Assembly (NCBI GenBank): GCA_910587305.1
Contig: CAJUKV010000001.1
Span: forward strand, 168,576-232,575
Direction: 5' to 3'
DNA: 64,000 nucleotides
From: an uncultured Lachnospiraceae bacterium
GTDB taxonomy: Bacteria > Bacillota > Clostridia > Lachnospirales > Lachnospiraceae
Shown here: piece after piece, positions 24,903-33,306 of the stretch
Position numbering within the stretch: position 1 is the stretch's first letter
Layout of the letters: each line of letters starts with the position of its first letter
Position numbers and translations under genes: made by a program
Notes under the pieces: generated by a model
Database searches by the model: none
Told to the model about the DNA's origin: nothing
The model's input: the letters and a program-made list of their open reading frames with translations, nothing else

Positions 24903-26582
24903 TTACTTTTCCCCTAAGCCCAGCCTGTTGACCGCTGAAAAAATAGCTCTTACGGATGCCCTTGTAATATTAGAGCTTACGCCAACGCCATAGGTAACTT
25001 TTCCGCTGTCGGAATCCAAAAGATGGATGTAAGCTGCCGCCTGTGAATTAGAACCGCTTTGAAGCGCATGCTCCTCATAGTCAAGTACCTTAATCCTTAC
25101 GCCAAGCTCTTCCCGAAGGCCCCTTTGTACCGCGTCGATAGGTCCATTTCCTACGGCCTTAAAGCTCTTTTCAACACCTTTATCCGTATATCTCACCAAT
25201 ACACCCGTATCAAACTCCGACTGGGTCTCCCCACTCAAATCGTCTACCTTCAGCCTGCGGAAATGTATAGGTTCATTCTTCTGCAAATATTCCTCCCGAA
25301 ATGCCTGCATAATTTCATCGGGTGAAACCTCGCCTTTTTCTTCCGAAATCATCTGTATAACATCTGCAAATTCTCTGTGCATTCCCTTCGGCAGCTTAAA
25401 GCCAAAATAAGTGTCCATAATAAAGGCAACTCCACCCTTTCCGGACTGGGAATTGATACGCACAATAGGTTCATACTCTCTTCCAATATCGGACGGATCA
25501 ATCGGAAGATAAGGCACCTCCCAGTGTTCGCTGCCCCGCTCCTTCATTGCCTTTACACCCTTGTTAATTGCATCCTGATGGGAACCGGAAAAAGCGGTAA
25601 ACACCAGCTTGCCCGCATAGGGATGTCTGGGGTGAATCGGTATCTTACAGCATCTTTCGTATATTTCAATTATTTCATTAATTTTCTCTATATTAAGTTC
25701 AGGATTCACGCCCTGAGAAAACATATTGTAGGCAATGTTAAGAATATCAACATTTCCCGTCCTCTCCCCATTTCCAAACAGAGTGCCCTCTACCCGCTCG
25801 GCGCCTGCTAACATAGCAAGCTCTGCCGATGCCACGCCCGTTCCCCTGTCATTGTGGGGATGTACGCTCAAAATGATACTTTCCCTATCCTTAAAATGCC
25901 GGTTCATCCATTCAATCTGATCCGCATAAACATTAGGCGTATTTGTTTCCACTGTAGAAGGGAGGTTTATAATAACGGGATTTTCTTTAGTTGCCCCCCA
26001 TGTTTCCTGCACGGCGGTACAAATTTCAAGAGCATAATCCAACTCTGTTCCTGTAAAGCTTTCGGGGGAATATTCCAAAATAATTTCCCCGGGGAACTTT
26101 GCAGCCCTCTCCTTCACCATCTGCGTGCCTCTTACGGCAATCTCGGTAATTTCCTTCCTGCCCATTCCAAATACCACATCTCTCTGGAGAGTGGAAGTGG
26201 AATTGTAAATATGCACAATGGCTTTCTTACATCCTTCAATAGATGCAAAGGTACGCTCAATTAATTCCTCTCGGCACTGTGTAAGAACCTGCACGCATAC
26301 ATCATCAGGAATCATTTTTCTCTCGATAAGCTGGCGCAAAAAATCATACTCTATCTGGCTGGCAGCCGGAAACCCAATTTCAATCTCCTTAAATCCAAGC
26401 TTAATCAAATACTGAAACATTTCTATTTTTTCGCTGACTATCATGGGATCAATTAACGCCTGATTGCCGTCTCTTAAATCCACACTGCACCAAATTGGCG
26501 CCTTCTCAATCTCTTTACATGGCCACTCTCTTTCCGGATAATCGATCACCGGATTTTTTCTATATCGCTTATAATTTAACAT
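24903..26582 (-). CDS. leuA: 2-isopropylmalate synthase
   Basis: 559 aa, the longer leuA type. TIM-barrel catalytic domain with RDGNQALIDPM near residue 37 and metal ligands in SVHPHNDRGTG; C-terminal LeuA_dimer regulatory domain carrying leucine feedback. It condenses acetyl-CoA with 2-oxoisovalerate. It is preceded by the HPr-like gene with a 46-bp gap containing a short hairpin, and there is no T-box or separate strong promoter. leuB, leuC and leuD are absent from the window. Confidence 0.95.
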   Translation of the reverse strand: MLNYKRYRKNPVIDYPEREWPCKEIEKAPIWCSVDLRDGNQALIDPMIVSEKIEMFQYLIKLGFKEIEIGFPAASQIEYDFLRQLIERKMIPDDVCVQVLTQCREELIERTFASIEGCKKAIVHIYNSTSTLQRDVVFGMGRKEITEIAVRGTQMVKERAAKFPGEIILEYSPESFTGTELDYALEICTAVQETWGATKENPVIINLPSTVETNTPNVYADQIEWMNRHFKDRESIILSVHPHNDRGTGVASAELAMLAGAERVEGTLFGNGERTGNVDILNIAYNMFSQGVNPELNIEKINEIIEIYERCCKIPIHPRHPYAGKLVFTAFSGSHQDAINKGVKAMKERGSEHWEVPYLPIDPSDIGREYEPIVRINSQSGKGGVAFIMDTYFGFKLPKGMHREFADVIQMISEEKGEVSPDEIMQAFREEYLQKNEPIHFRRLKVDDLSGETQSEFDTGVLVRYTDKGVEKSFKAVGNGPIDAVQRGLREELGVRIKVLDYEEHALQSGSNSQAAAYIHLLDSDSGKVTYGVGVSSNITRASVRAIFSAVNRLGLGEK

Positions 26583-26607
26583 TTTCTCTCGCTTTCAAAT
26601 TTTCCGA

Positions 26608-26630
26608 TGTGCCGCCCTGCGGCACAACTT
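26608..26630 (-). repeat. Short hairpin, TTTGTG family, upstream of leuA
   Basis: GTGCCGC-AGG-GCGGCAC, 7 perfect pairs with a 3-nt loop, preceded by AGTT on the minus strand, 27 nt before the leuA start. Confidence 0.6.
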
Positions 26631-26892
26631 ACTCTCCTAAACCGCTCTCAATTGCCTTTACCAGCGCCTTTAGCGCCTCTTCCTCGTCTTCTCCCTCACA
26701 AATAAATTCAATCTCATCACCACTTTTTACACAGGCTCCTAAAACGCTCAGCACACTTTTAGCATTCGCAGTATTTCCTCTAAATGTAAAGGTTATTAAT
26801 GATTTAAACTGCATCGCTTCCTTACACAGGATGCCGGCCGGCCTTAAGTGAAGACCTGTTGGGTTCTTAATAACCACTTTTTGGCTTACCAT
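26629..26892 (-). CDS. HPr-family phosphocarrier protein
   Basis: About 87 aa. Phosphorylatable His in GLHLRPAG near residue 15, and a Ser in AKSVLSVLGA at the position of the HPr kinase site. The canonical motif reads GLHARPA, so the Leu after the His is slightly unusual; this could be a second HPr or a Crh-like regulator, though Crh lacks the His. ATG 26892 is 9 nt after GGAGG; an ATG at 26898 is too close to it. It sits between glmM and leuA. Confidence 0.88.
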   Translation of the reverse strand: MVSQKVVIKNPTGLHLRPAGILCKEAMQFKSLITFTFRGNTANAKSVLSVLGACVKSGDEIEFICEGEDEEEALKALVKAIESGLGE

Positions 26893-26969
26893 AAGCATTT
26901 TCCTCCAACAATATTACTCCTTCTCAAAAGGTAACGGTTCGGGTAAGCCAAACTATTACCTCAACTATC

Positions 26970-28319
26970 CTACAACATAATGTTCTGAATCAATTCAGCC
27001 AGCTGTTTTGCTTCATCTTCAATCATCTTTTGATCTTTCCCTTCTATCATAACACGGACAAAAGGCTCTGTCCCGGAGGGACGAATCAGCACCCTGCCTT
27101 CCCCGGCAAACTTATCATTCAGCTTTTGGATGGCAGACGCTATTTCAGGATATTCCATGTATTTTTCTTTTTTGTGGTTTGGCACCTTTGCATTGATTAG
27201 AGCCTGTGGAAGAACCTCCATAATGGAAGCAAGCTCTGACAGAGACTTTCCTGTTTCCACCATCACCTTTAACAGATGAAGCGCGCTTAAAAGTCCGTCG
27301 CCGGTAGTATTTTCCTTTAAAAAGATAATATGCCCTGACTGCTCTCCTCCAAGGCTGGCATCAATCTCTTTCATCCTTTCAAGAACATATCTGTCACCAA
27401 CCTTTGTCTGTTCCATATGGATGCCATTCTTCTGGGCCATAAGCGTGAAGCCCAGATTGCTCATAACCGTAACCACAATCGTGTCATTGGCTAAATTGCC
27501 ATTTTCTTTCATATGATTACCAATGATAGCCATAATCTGGTCGCCGTCCACTACGTTTCCCTGTTCGTCAACCGCAAGAAGTCTGTCCGCATCCCCGTCA
27601 AAGGCAAGCCCTATGTTCGCCTTCTCATAAACAACCCTGGCCTTTAGCTCCTCCATATGTGTGGAACCACAATTGGCATTGATGTTGGTTCCGTCCGGCA
27701 TATTGTGAATTGCCACAACATTTCCTCCCAGCTCCCTGAGAGCCTCCACGGAAGTATAATAAGCCGCGCCTTCCGCACAGTCTACCACAATTTTAAGCCC
27801 TGACAGATCAATTTTTACGGATTGGATGGAATGATTGATATATTCCTCTCTTGCATCCGTGCGATATTTAATTTTACCTACATTAGCGCCTATTGGAAAT
27901 TTAATGCCTGTCATACCGCCTTTGATAATGGCTTCTATCTCATCTTCCAGTTCATCCGGCAGCTTATAACCGTCTCCATCAAAAAATTTGATGCCGTTAA
28001 ACTCCACCGGGTTGTGGGAAGCTGAAATAACAACCCCCGCATCCACTTTATATTTTCTGGTAAGATAAGCTACCGCCGGCGTAGGGATTACCCCCACATA
28101 AACTGCATTGGCCCCCACCGAACAAATACCCGCCATTAACGCATTCGCAAGCATATCTCCCGAAATCCTGGTATCACATCCTACCATAATGGTAGGTTTA
28201 TGCATATTTTCTTTCGTAAGTACATATGCGCCTGCCTGCCCTAACTGCATGGCAAGTAACGGTGTCAATTCGTCATTTGCTACTCCCCTGACGCCATCTG
28301 TACCAAATAATCTTCCCAT
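26970..28319 (-). CDS. glmM: Phosphoglucosamine mutase
   Basis: 449 aa. N-terminal GRLFGTDGVRG, phosphoserine loop VVISASHNPVEFNG near residue 100, metal loop DGDADR near 240, and the C-terminal phosphate-binding RPSGTEPFVRVM. It converts glucosamine-6-P to glucosamine-1-P for UDP-GlcNAc and peptidoglycan. It follows cdaA and cdaR in the conserved Firmicute order, where CdaA and CdaR are known to influence or bind GlmM. Only 15 bp separate it from cdaR. Confidence 0.97.
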   Translation of the reverse strand: MGRLFGTDGVRGVANDELTPLLAMQLGQAGAYVLTKENMHKPTIMVGCDTRISGDMLANALMAGICSVGANAVYVGVIPTPAVAYLTRKYKVDAGVVISASHNPVEFNGIKFFDGDGYKLPDELEDEIEAIIKGGMTGIKFPIGANVGKIKYRTDAREEYINHSIQSVKIDLSGLKIVVDCAEGAAYYTSVEALRELGGNVVAIHNMPDGTNINANCGSTHMEELKARVVYEKANIGLAFDGDADRLLAVDEQGNVVDGDQIMAIIGNHMKENGNLANDTIVVTVMSNLGFTLMAQKNGIHMEQTKVGDRYVLERMKEIDASLGGEQSGHIIFLKENTTGDGLLSALHLLKVMVETGKSLSELASIMEVLPQALINAKVPNHKKEKYMEYPEIASAIQKLNDKFAGEGRVLIRPSGTEPFVRVMIEGKDQKMIEDEAKQLAELIQNIML

Positions 28320-28334
28320 TTTAAATTCCTCCCT

Positions 28335-29609
28335 TTACTCTTCCTGCTCTTCTGAAATATGTAGCATTACCGTAATCCTTTCTCGCAGCGCCACATTTTC
28401 TGGCAGGCCAAAATCAACTTCCACCGTATAATATCCTGGTTCCGGACGCTCCATTCCCTGCTCCTGCATCCACTTTTGAATATCCACTACACCTGATATA
28501 TTGTTGGCCTGCAAGGCGTTTACATCCTGCGAAAGACCAACCACCTGTATCACAAAGCTTTCTTCCAGTCCTGAAATGCTGGCATTATAACCCTCGGGAA
28601 GATTCGTAATCCTTACTCTTTCCTCTCTGATTTCCATCCGTTTAATTACCTCCGTCTCTATATGAACCGTAACCGTATGGAAAGCATCGTCCGGGTTTAC
28701 CAGAAAAACATTCTCCGGCAGGTAAGGACGTATATCCACTTCCTCCACAAAATCCTCCATCTGATTTGTGACGTCCAACGCCTCGGCAGGTATTTCTATG
28801 GCCGATATATTCCTGAGCACATTAGCCTTGCCCGCTATCTCCACCGTCTCACCGCTGACCTCCGGCTCGCCGATTATTCTATATCCCTGAGGAACTTCAC
28901 CTCCTATCTCAAAATGAACGGGAACCGTTGCCTTTTGCCAGATACTTATCTTCACTCCTACGGACTTGATATTCTGTGTTATTTTGCTTGTATTAATTTC
29001 ATTATCCTCTGCGTCGTAGAGCTTAATCTCTCCGTTCGTCACAATATCGTTTGTGATCCCCGTAACATTCACATCTACGGATGCTTTTGCCACCGTATCA
29101 ATTACCGACTGAGGACCGGATATCCTTACCAGGTTTTGATCCGTAGTGATATCGCCTATGATATATCCGCTTTCTATCTCTCCCGAGGTAGTTGCCTTCA
29201 AAGTCAGCGCTTTACTTTTCTTATTTTCTATTTTTAACTTAACGATATCATTGCTGCCCGTAATACTGTTGATGTTTGACACATTGGTAGTAAGCTTTAT
29301 CGAAATTGTGTCAAGGCTGCTCAGCTCCCTTACGTCCGCCGTGGCGATAATATTTTCATCCTTTAAATCCTTTATCACAGAACTTGGCGCTCTCACCGTC
29401 ACTTTGCTGATTACATCCGTTCCCTCTAACACCTCATACATCTGGCCGGAATCCGTAATCAGCTCCGTGTGTAAAAGTTCCACAGGAATATTATAGAATG
29501 CCTGCGGGATCGTGGGATTGTTTATTCCGGTCACTATCAGCCAAAGCAGCACCGCAAAAAAAACCGAGGCGACTTTTAAGCCTATATTATTTGTCAGTTT
29601 ATTTTTCAC
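28335..29609 (-). CDS. cdaR: CdaR-type YbbR-domain regulator of diadenylate cyclase
   Basis: 424 aa: one N-terminal membrane segment (about residues 10-28), then four YbbR repeats outside the membrane, e.g. VSGPQSV-like RISGPQSVIDTV, with the usual Val-rich spacing. CdaR modulates CdaA activity in other Firmicutes. The start overlaps the cdaA stop by 11 bp, showing tight coupling. No Pro-rich C-terminal tail. Confidence 0.92.
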   Translation of the reverse strand: MKNKLTNNIGLKVASVFFAVLLWLIVTGINNPTIPQAFYNIPVELLHTELITDSGQMYEVLEGTDVISKVTVRAPSSVIKDLKDENIIATADVRELSSLDTISIKLTTNVSNINSITGSNDIVKLKIENKKSKALTLKATTSGEIESGYIIGDITTDQNLVRISGPQSVIDTVAKASVDVNVTGITNDIVTNGEIKLYDAEDNEINTSKITQNIKSVGVKISIWQKATVPVHFEIGGEVPQGYRIIGEPEVSGETVEIAGKANVLRNISAIEIPAEALDVTNQMEDFVEEVDIRPYLPENVFLVNPDDAFHTVTVHIETEVIKRMEIREERVRITNLPEGYNASISGLEESFVIQVVGLSQDVNALQANNISGVVDIQKWMQEQGMERPEPGYYTVEVDFGLPENVALRERITVMLHISEEQEE

Positions 29610-30468
29610 CTTTAGACCGTCCCTTCCACAGAATCCTCTTCCGGGGCTCTTGCTCCGGTTTGTTCTGTATCGTCCTGAGCTTCTCCTTCAAGGCATCACC
29701 GCTTAAATTACGTTCTATTTCTCCATCATATGCCACGCTAATTTTTCCTGTTTCCTCCGACACAATAATCGTAAGGGAATCTGTCACCTCGGAAATTCCC
29801 ACCCCTGCCCTGTGTCTGGTTCCTAACTCCTTGCTTAGTCCCATATTGTCTGAAAGCGGCAAATAGCAGGTTGCGGATGTAATCCTGTTGCCTCTGACAA
29901 TGACTGCGCCATCGTGGAGAGGCGTATTGTGCTCAAATATATTAATGAGCAGCTGGCTGGTGACAATTCCATCCACATCGATGCCTGTTCTCTCATATTC
30001 TGTCAGCGGCTCGTTTTGCTCTACGACAATAAGGGCGCCGGTTTTCACTTTGCCCATCTCCACACATGCCCTTGCAATCTCGTTAATCGTCTTATCCGAA
30101 AATCTGCCTTCAATCAGATTTTTCCCCAGTTCAAAGGGAAGAATAGAACTAACGATATTTTTTCTCCCAAGTTCTTCCACGGCTTTTCTAAGTTCAGGCT
30201 GCAGAATTACCACCACAGCCGTCACTGCCACGCCAAATACATTCTGTACAATCCAAAGAATTGTATTCATCTCAAAGTACGCCGCTATCAATATGAATAC
30301 TGCTATTACAACGATGCCCTTAAGCAGCGACCATGCCCTTGTATTTTTAATCCATACAAGTATATTATAAACCAGAAAGGAGATAATAATAATCTCCACA
30401 ACATCTGTCCATCGTACGCCTGAAACCCGTGACAGATATGTTTCTATAATTTCCAATCCCCGTGACAT
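29599..30468 (-). CDS. cdaA: Diadenylate cyclase CdaA (c-di-AMP synthase)
   Basis: 289 aa. Three N-terminal membrane helices (about 15-95) followed by a DAC domain with the catalytic motifs LHDGAVIVRG and GTRHRAGVGISE. It makes c-di-AMP from two ATP, controlling potassium and osmolyte uptake. ATG 30468 with GGGGAAAG before it is preferred over upstream starts. It lies within the order: two unknown membrane proteins, cdaA, cdaR, glmM. Confidence 0.96.
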   Translation of the reverse strand: MSRGLEIIETYLSRVSGVRWTDVVEIIIISFLVYNILVWIKNTRAWSLLKGIVVIAVFILIAAYFEMNTILWIVQNVFGVAVTAVVVILQPELRKAVEELGRKNIVSSILPFELGKNLIEGRFSDKTINEIARACVEMGKVKTGALIVVEQNEPLTEYERTGIDVDGIVTSQLLINIFEHNTPLHDGAVIVRGNRITSATCYLPLSDNMGLSKELGTRHRAGVGISEVTDSLTIIVSEETGKISVAYDGEIERNLSGDALKEKLRTIQNKPEQEPRKRILWKGRSKGEK

Positions 30469-30508
30469 TTCAACTTTCCCCACTACCAAAAAATAAATTT
30501 TGCTTTCC

Positions 30509-31468
30509 CTATCGCCTGGTCTGACTGCCTGATGGCCGTCTTTTAGAAGTATTAATTCGTTTTATCGTTTTTGACGGCGTTGCTACCGTAATCTTAGGTA
30601 CGGCTTTTACATAATAATAATATTCATCATCTTCAAACTGCACCTTTTCTGTCCGGCTGTAATCCACATGGAAGGTAAAAAATTCCACTACTTTTGCAAT
30701 CAGAACGGAAACTACGGTTCCAATAATAATTCCAACAATAGATACATTTGTATCAAACATTAAATCGCCTACCAATAGGATCATTACATCTGCAATAGCG
30801 CCTGCAATAATTGCTATTGTCCAGGCATAATTTACTGACAAGCGCTTAATCAGATAAACAAGGACAATTGTAATTGCAAAGGCCACTATGGTCAGGGCCA
30901 TATCCTTATTATTCAAAAAGCCGTCGATAACAGACCTGAACCTGGCAACCAATTCTTCCGTATCCATTCCCGAAAGCGCCGTTGCATTATCGCTGATATA
31001 GCTGATCAAATAGCTGATCATTACGCCGCATCCCACGGAGACTACCGAGGCCGGCGTCCCTAAAAGCCCCATGGTAAGAGGAACAACATAAGGAATTTTC
31101 AGCACAAAACATATAGGTGTCAGCAGGACAACAAGCGTATCCTTAGGGGAAAGTCTAAAATAAAGTAAAAACATTACCAAAAAAAGTACCAACGCGATAA
31201 CTGCGCATTCCAGAGATAATTCGTACAAATGCAGTATCGTAAACAATGCCGCTATAAATATTATGAAATTCATAGGCATGAAAGAACACATCAGGGAAAC
31301 AATAAGCACAATAGATATATTATCCAGTCTGTGCATATAGCCTATTTTTCCATTAATCATCATAAGCGACACAAGCGCTAATATCAGTTTCATAAGAGGC
31401 TTTAAATAAACCTCGTATTTACCAATAAAATTTTTTATATACTGTTTTGCAACAAGTAAGGTTGTCAT
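30509..31468 (-). CDS. Uncharacterised polytopic membrane protein upstream of cdaA
   Basis: About 319 aa: roughly eight or nine hydrophobic segments up to residue 265, then a cytosolic tail of about 55 aa that is rich in Tyr (a DDEYYYYVKAV run) and ends with many Lys/Arg/Ser. No transporter signature recognised. ATG 31468 has GAGGA upstream; the longer frame would overlap the preceding gene. It is 40 bp upstream of cdaA in the same direction, so a link to c-di-AMP or osmotic control is plausible but unproven. Confidence 0.7.
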   Translation of the reverse strand: MTTLLVAKQYIKNFIGKYEVYLKPLMKLILALVSLMMINGKIGYMHRLDNISIVLIVSLMCSFMPMNFIIFIAALFTILHLYELSLECAVIALVLFLVMFLLYFRLSPKDTLVVLLTPICFVLKIPYVVPLTMGLLGTPASVVSVGCGVMISYLISYISDNATALSGMDTEELVARFRSVIDGFLNNKDMALTIVAFAITIVLVYLIKRLSVNYAWTIAIIAGAIADVMILLVGDLMFDTNVSIVGIIIGTVVSVLIAKVVEFFTFHVDYSRTEKVQFEDDEYYYYVKAVPKITVATPSKTIKRINTSKRRPSGSQTRR

Positions 31469-31481
31469 ATGGTCATCCTCA

Positions 31482-31868
31482 TTATTTATCATACATGCCT
31501 GCTAATTTTTTCAGGCTGCCGTAGTAATTTTTCAGACTTTTTTTTGCCCTGCTGTACCGGCTGGCAGACACAATGTAAGAGACAATACCATATGCCCCCA
31601 CCGTACACAGGTACAAAATAGCTACGTCCTTTCCAAATTCCAGCAGATCCATTTTATAAATATCCTGCATCAGTTCCTCAAAATGATATAAAACATAAAT
31701 CCCAAATAATGCAAGAAACGAAATTGTAGCTGCAATCACTGATTTCAATACCTGGAATCCAATATAATCATTCCTGAAATAATGAATCACCGCAATATCT
31801 TTCTTCCCTCTATGCGATTCATAGGATGCCAGCTTGGTCATAAGGATGACCTTTTCTCCATTTATCAT
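31482..31868 (-). CDS. Small uncharacterised membrane protein
   Basis: About 128 aa with two hydrophobic segments (around 45-67 and 85-108) and a basic C-terminus (SRAKKSLKNYYGSLKKL). No family recognised. The start at 31868 has AAAGG at long spacing; an upstream ATG at 31886 is possible. Its stop lies 14 bp before the next gene's start, so the two membrane proteins probably form a unit, perhaps a complex, at the head of the cdaA operon. Confidence 0.65.
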   Translation of the reverse strand: MINGEKVILMTKLASYESHRGKKDIAVIHYFRNDYIGFQVLKSVIAATISFLALFGIYVLYHFEELMQDIYKMDLLEFGKDVAILYLCTVGAYGIVSYIVSASRYSRAKKSLKNYYGSLKKLAGMYDK

Positions 31869-31930
31869 ATTTTTTGTACCTTTCAACTGCCGCCATGTAT
31901 TTACCGCACTTCAAAGGTCATTCCCTTTTA

Positions 31931-32338
31931 TTAAAGGAAACGCATCTTATCATGGCCTTTGGATGAAGCCGGTTTTTTGGCTGGCTCTTTGGGTTTATCC
32001 TTGCCTATGGCATGATTAAATTCCTGGGTCATATGCGCCTTACATTTTTCGCAAAAACGCCCTGACTGAATCATTGCCCCACAGGCTTCGCAAGGTATTC
32101 TGATGGGCGAATCGTCCGCAAACTGCAAACGCTCCTCCCGAATCCACTGACGGATCTGAGACATCTCCACTTCGCAGGCTTCGGCCACTTCCGCCATATC
32201 CGCACCGCTGTTTTCCTGCACAAACTTCTTTACCTCCTGGAACTTAGCTTCCTGCTCCTCTCTACATCTGGGACAGACCGGAGGGCCCCCTAAATAATTA
32301 AATATTCTACCGCATTTTCTACAATTACGTACATTCAT
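31931..32338 (-). CDS. YvyF-like flagellar-operon zinc-ribbon protein
   Basis: 135 aa. N-terminal CRKCGRIFNYLGGPPVCPRC and C-terminal CEACGAMIQSGRFCEKC are two zinc ribbons flanking an HTH-like helix pair (MAEVAEACEVEMSQIRQWI). This is the YvyF/TIGR03826 pattern; in Bacillus yvyF lies between comFC and flgM, and here it also follows comF. Role in flagellar gene control is proposed, not proven. ATG 32338 follows GAGGGAAAAT; the upstream extension is the shared leader hairpin. Confidence 0.85.
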   Translation of the reverse strand: MNVRNCRKCGRIFNYLGGPPVCPRCREEQEAKFQEVKKFVQENSGADMAEVAEACEVEMSQIRQWIREERLQFADDSPIRIPCEACGAMIQSGRFCEKCKAHMTQEFNHAIGKDKPKEPAKKPASSKGHDKMRFL

Positions 32339-32371
32339 ATTTTCCCTCATTTCTGCGCTGCTTTTTGCGCA
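32339..32371 (-). promoter_or_regulatory. Leader hairpin of the yvyF-like gene (shared with mutS2)
   Basis: Minus strand TGCGC-loop-GCGCA followed by GAAATGAGGG and the ATG. It matches the mutS2 leader (7141-7173) at almost every position. Confidence 0.6.
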
Positions 32372-32374
32372 TAT

Positions 32375-32407
32375 CAAGTTTGCGGATGCAGCGCAGACAC
32401 AAACTTG
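32375..32407 (-). repeat. Short hairpin, TTTGTG family, upstream of the yvyF-like gene
   Basis: CAAGTTTG / CAAACTTG perfect 8-bp stem with the TTTGTG flank folded inside. A second stem, AGTGAAAG / CTTTCACT, adjoins it at about 32410-32437. Confidence 0.55.
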
Positions 32408-32489
32408 TGAGTGAAAGGTCGAAAATCTTTCACTCTTATACCCCCTGTATTCCTTTCATTGCTATAATCTCTCGCAAATCCTGACGTAA

Positions 32490-32593
32490 AATGCCTGTTT
32501 TTCAAGGCATTCTTCTAAGTATGAAGATAGCCTGCTTTGCAAGCTTTAAAAGTTCTTAGATGGTGTTTTTTGGCATCTTAGAACTTTTCTTCA
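32490..32593 (-). repeat. Two-hairpin intercistronic element, copy C
   Basis: Hairpin 1: AATGCCT / AGGCATT (32490-32496, 32505-32511). Hairpin 2: outer TGAAGA / TCTTCA (32522-32527, 32588-32593), inner 15-bp stem (32548-32562 with 32574-32588, one mismatch at the same place as in copy A). A small extra stem lies between. It begins three bases after the comF stop. Confidence 0.75.
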
Positions 32594-32595
32594 CA

Positions 32596-33306
32596 CTAAA
32601 TCCCCCTGCCAATTGTCAATGCCATAAAATAAATCTCCGTTATACCCGCCTTACGCAAAACCGTCGCCATAGCATCAATCGTACTGCCTGTTGTGTATAT
32701 GTCATCTATAATAACAATCGTATTTAATTTTACATCATTTTGCCGGATTTTAAAAGCCCTTTTCAAATTATTTTGCCGTTCTTCATGGGTCTGGTTCTTA
32801 AGAGGCCGCGTTTTTTTAACTCTTTCCATCAGGGTCGTATTTACAGGGATCCCCAAATGCCCTGCTAATTCCCTTGCAATTAGTTCCGCCTGATTATACC
32901 CTCGCTTGCGTTTTCTGGATGAATGTGCAGGAACCGGCAAAAGCACATCCGGCCTCACTACGGAAAGCCAGTTTGCTTTTTTCTCAAATAAATCTCTTCC
33001 GTAAAAAGACGCATATTCCATTCTCCCTGCATATTTAAAACGAAAAATGGAGTCCGCCATACTTCCATAATCGTATAAAGCCGTTCCACGTATGTAGACG
33101 TGCCGCCCCTTTTCACAATCCCTGCAATATTCCTGTTCCTGCCTTTTTAACTGTTTGCCGCACTTCATGCAGACAGGCTCTTTCATATAAATGATTTTAC
33201 TTTGGCATTTCCTGCATACCAATTCCCCTGTCCCGTCCGTAATCTCATCGCATATCGCGCACCTTCTCGGAAATATCAGATCCAATATCCTGCTTCCTGC
33301 CGTCAT
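32596..33306 (-). CDS. comFC: ComF family protein (ComFC-like)
   Basis: 236 aa. N-terminal four-Cys zinc fingers (CAICDE, CRKC, CMKCGKQ, CRDC) and a C-terminal phosphoribosyltransferase fold with VIIDDIYTTGST near residue 200. ComFC is needed for DNA uptake in competent bacteria. Its ATG overlaps the recD2 stop by 4 bp (ATGA), so helicase and ComF are translated together; in Bacillus the equivalent partner is the ComFA helicase. No other competence genes are in the window. Confidence 0.92.
   Translation of the reverse strand: MTAGSRILDLIFPRRCAICDEITDGTGELVCRKCQSKIIYMKEPVCMKCGKQLKRQEQEYCRDCEKGRHVYIRGTALYDYGSMADSIFRFKYAGRMEYASFYGRDLFEKKANWLSVVRPDVLLPVPAHSSRKRKRGYNQAELIARELAGHLGIPVNTTLMERVKKTRPLKNQTHEERQNNLKRAFKIRQNDVKLNTIVIIDDIYTTGSTIDAMATVLRKAGITEIYFMALTIGRGI

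Noticed and set aside
26583..26628. T-box or leucine attenuator before leuA
   Set aside because: The gap is too short and holds only a 7-bp hairpin; no specifier-loop or T-box sequence is seen.
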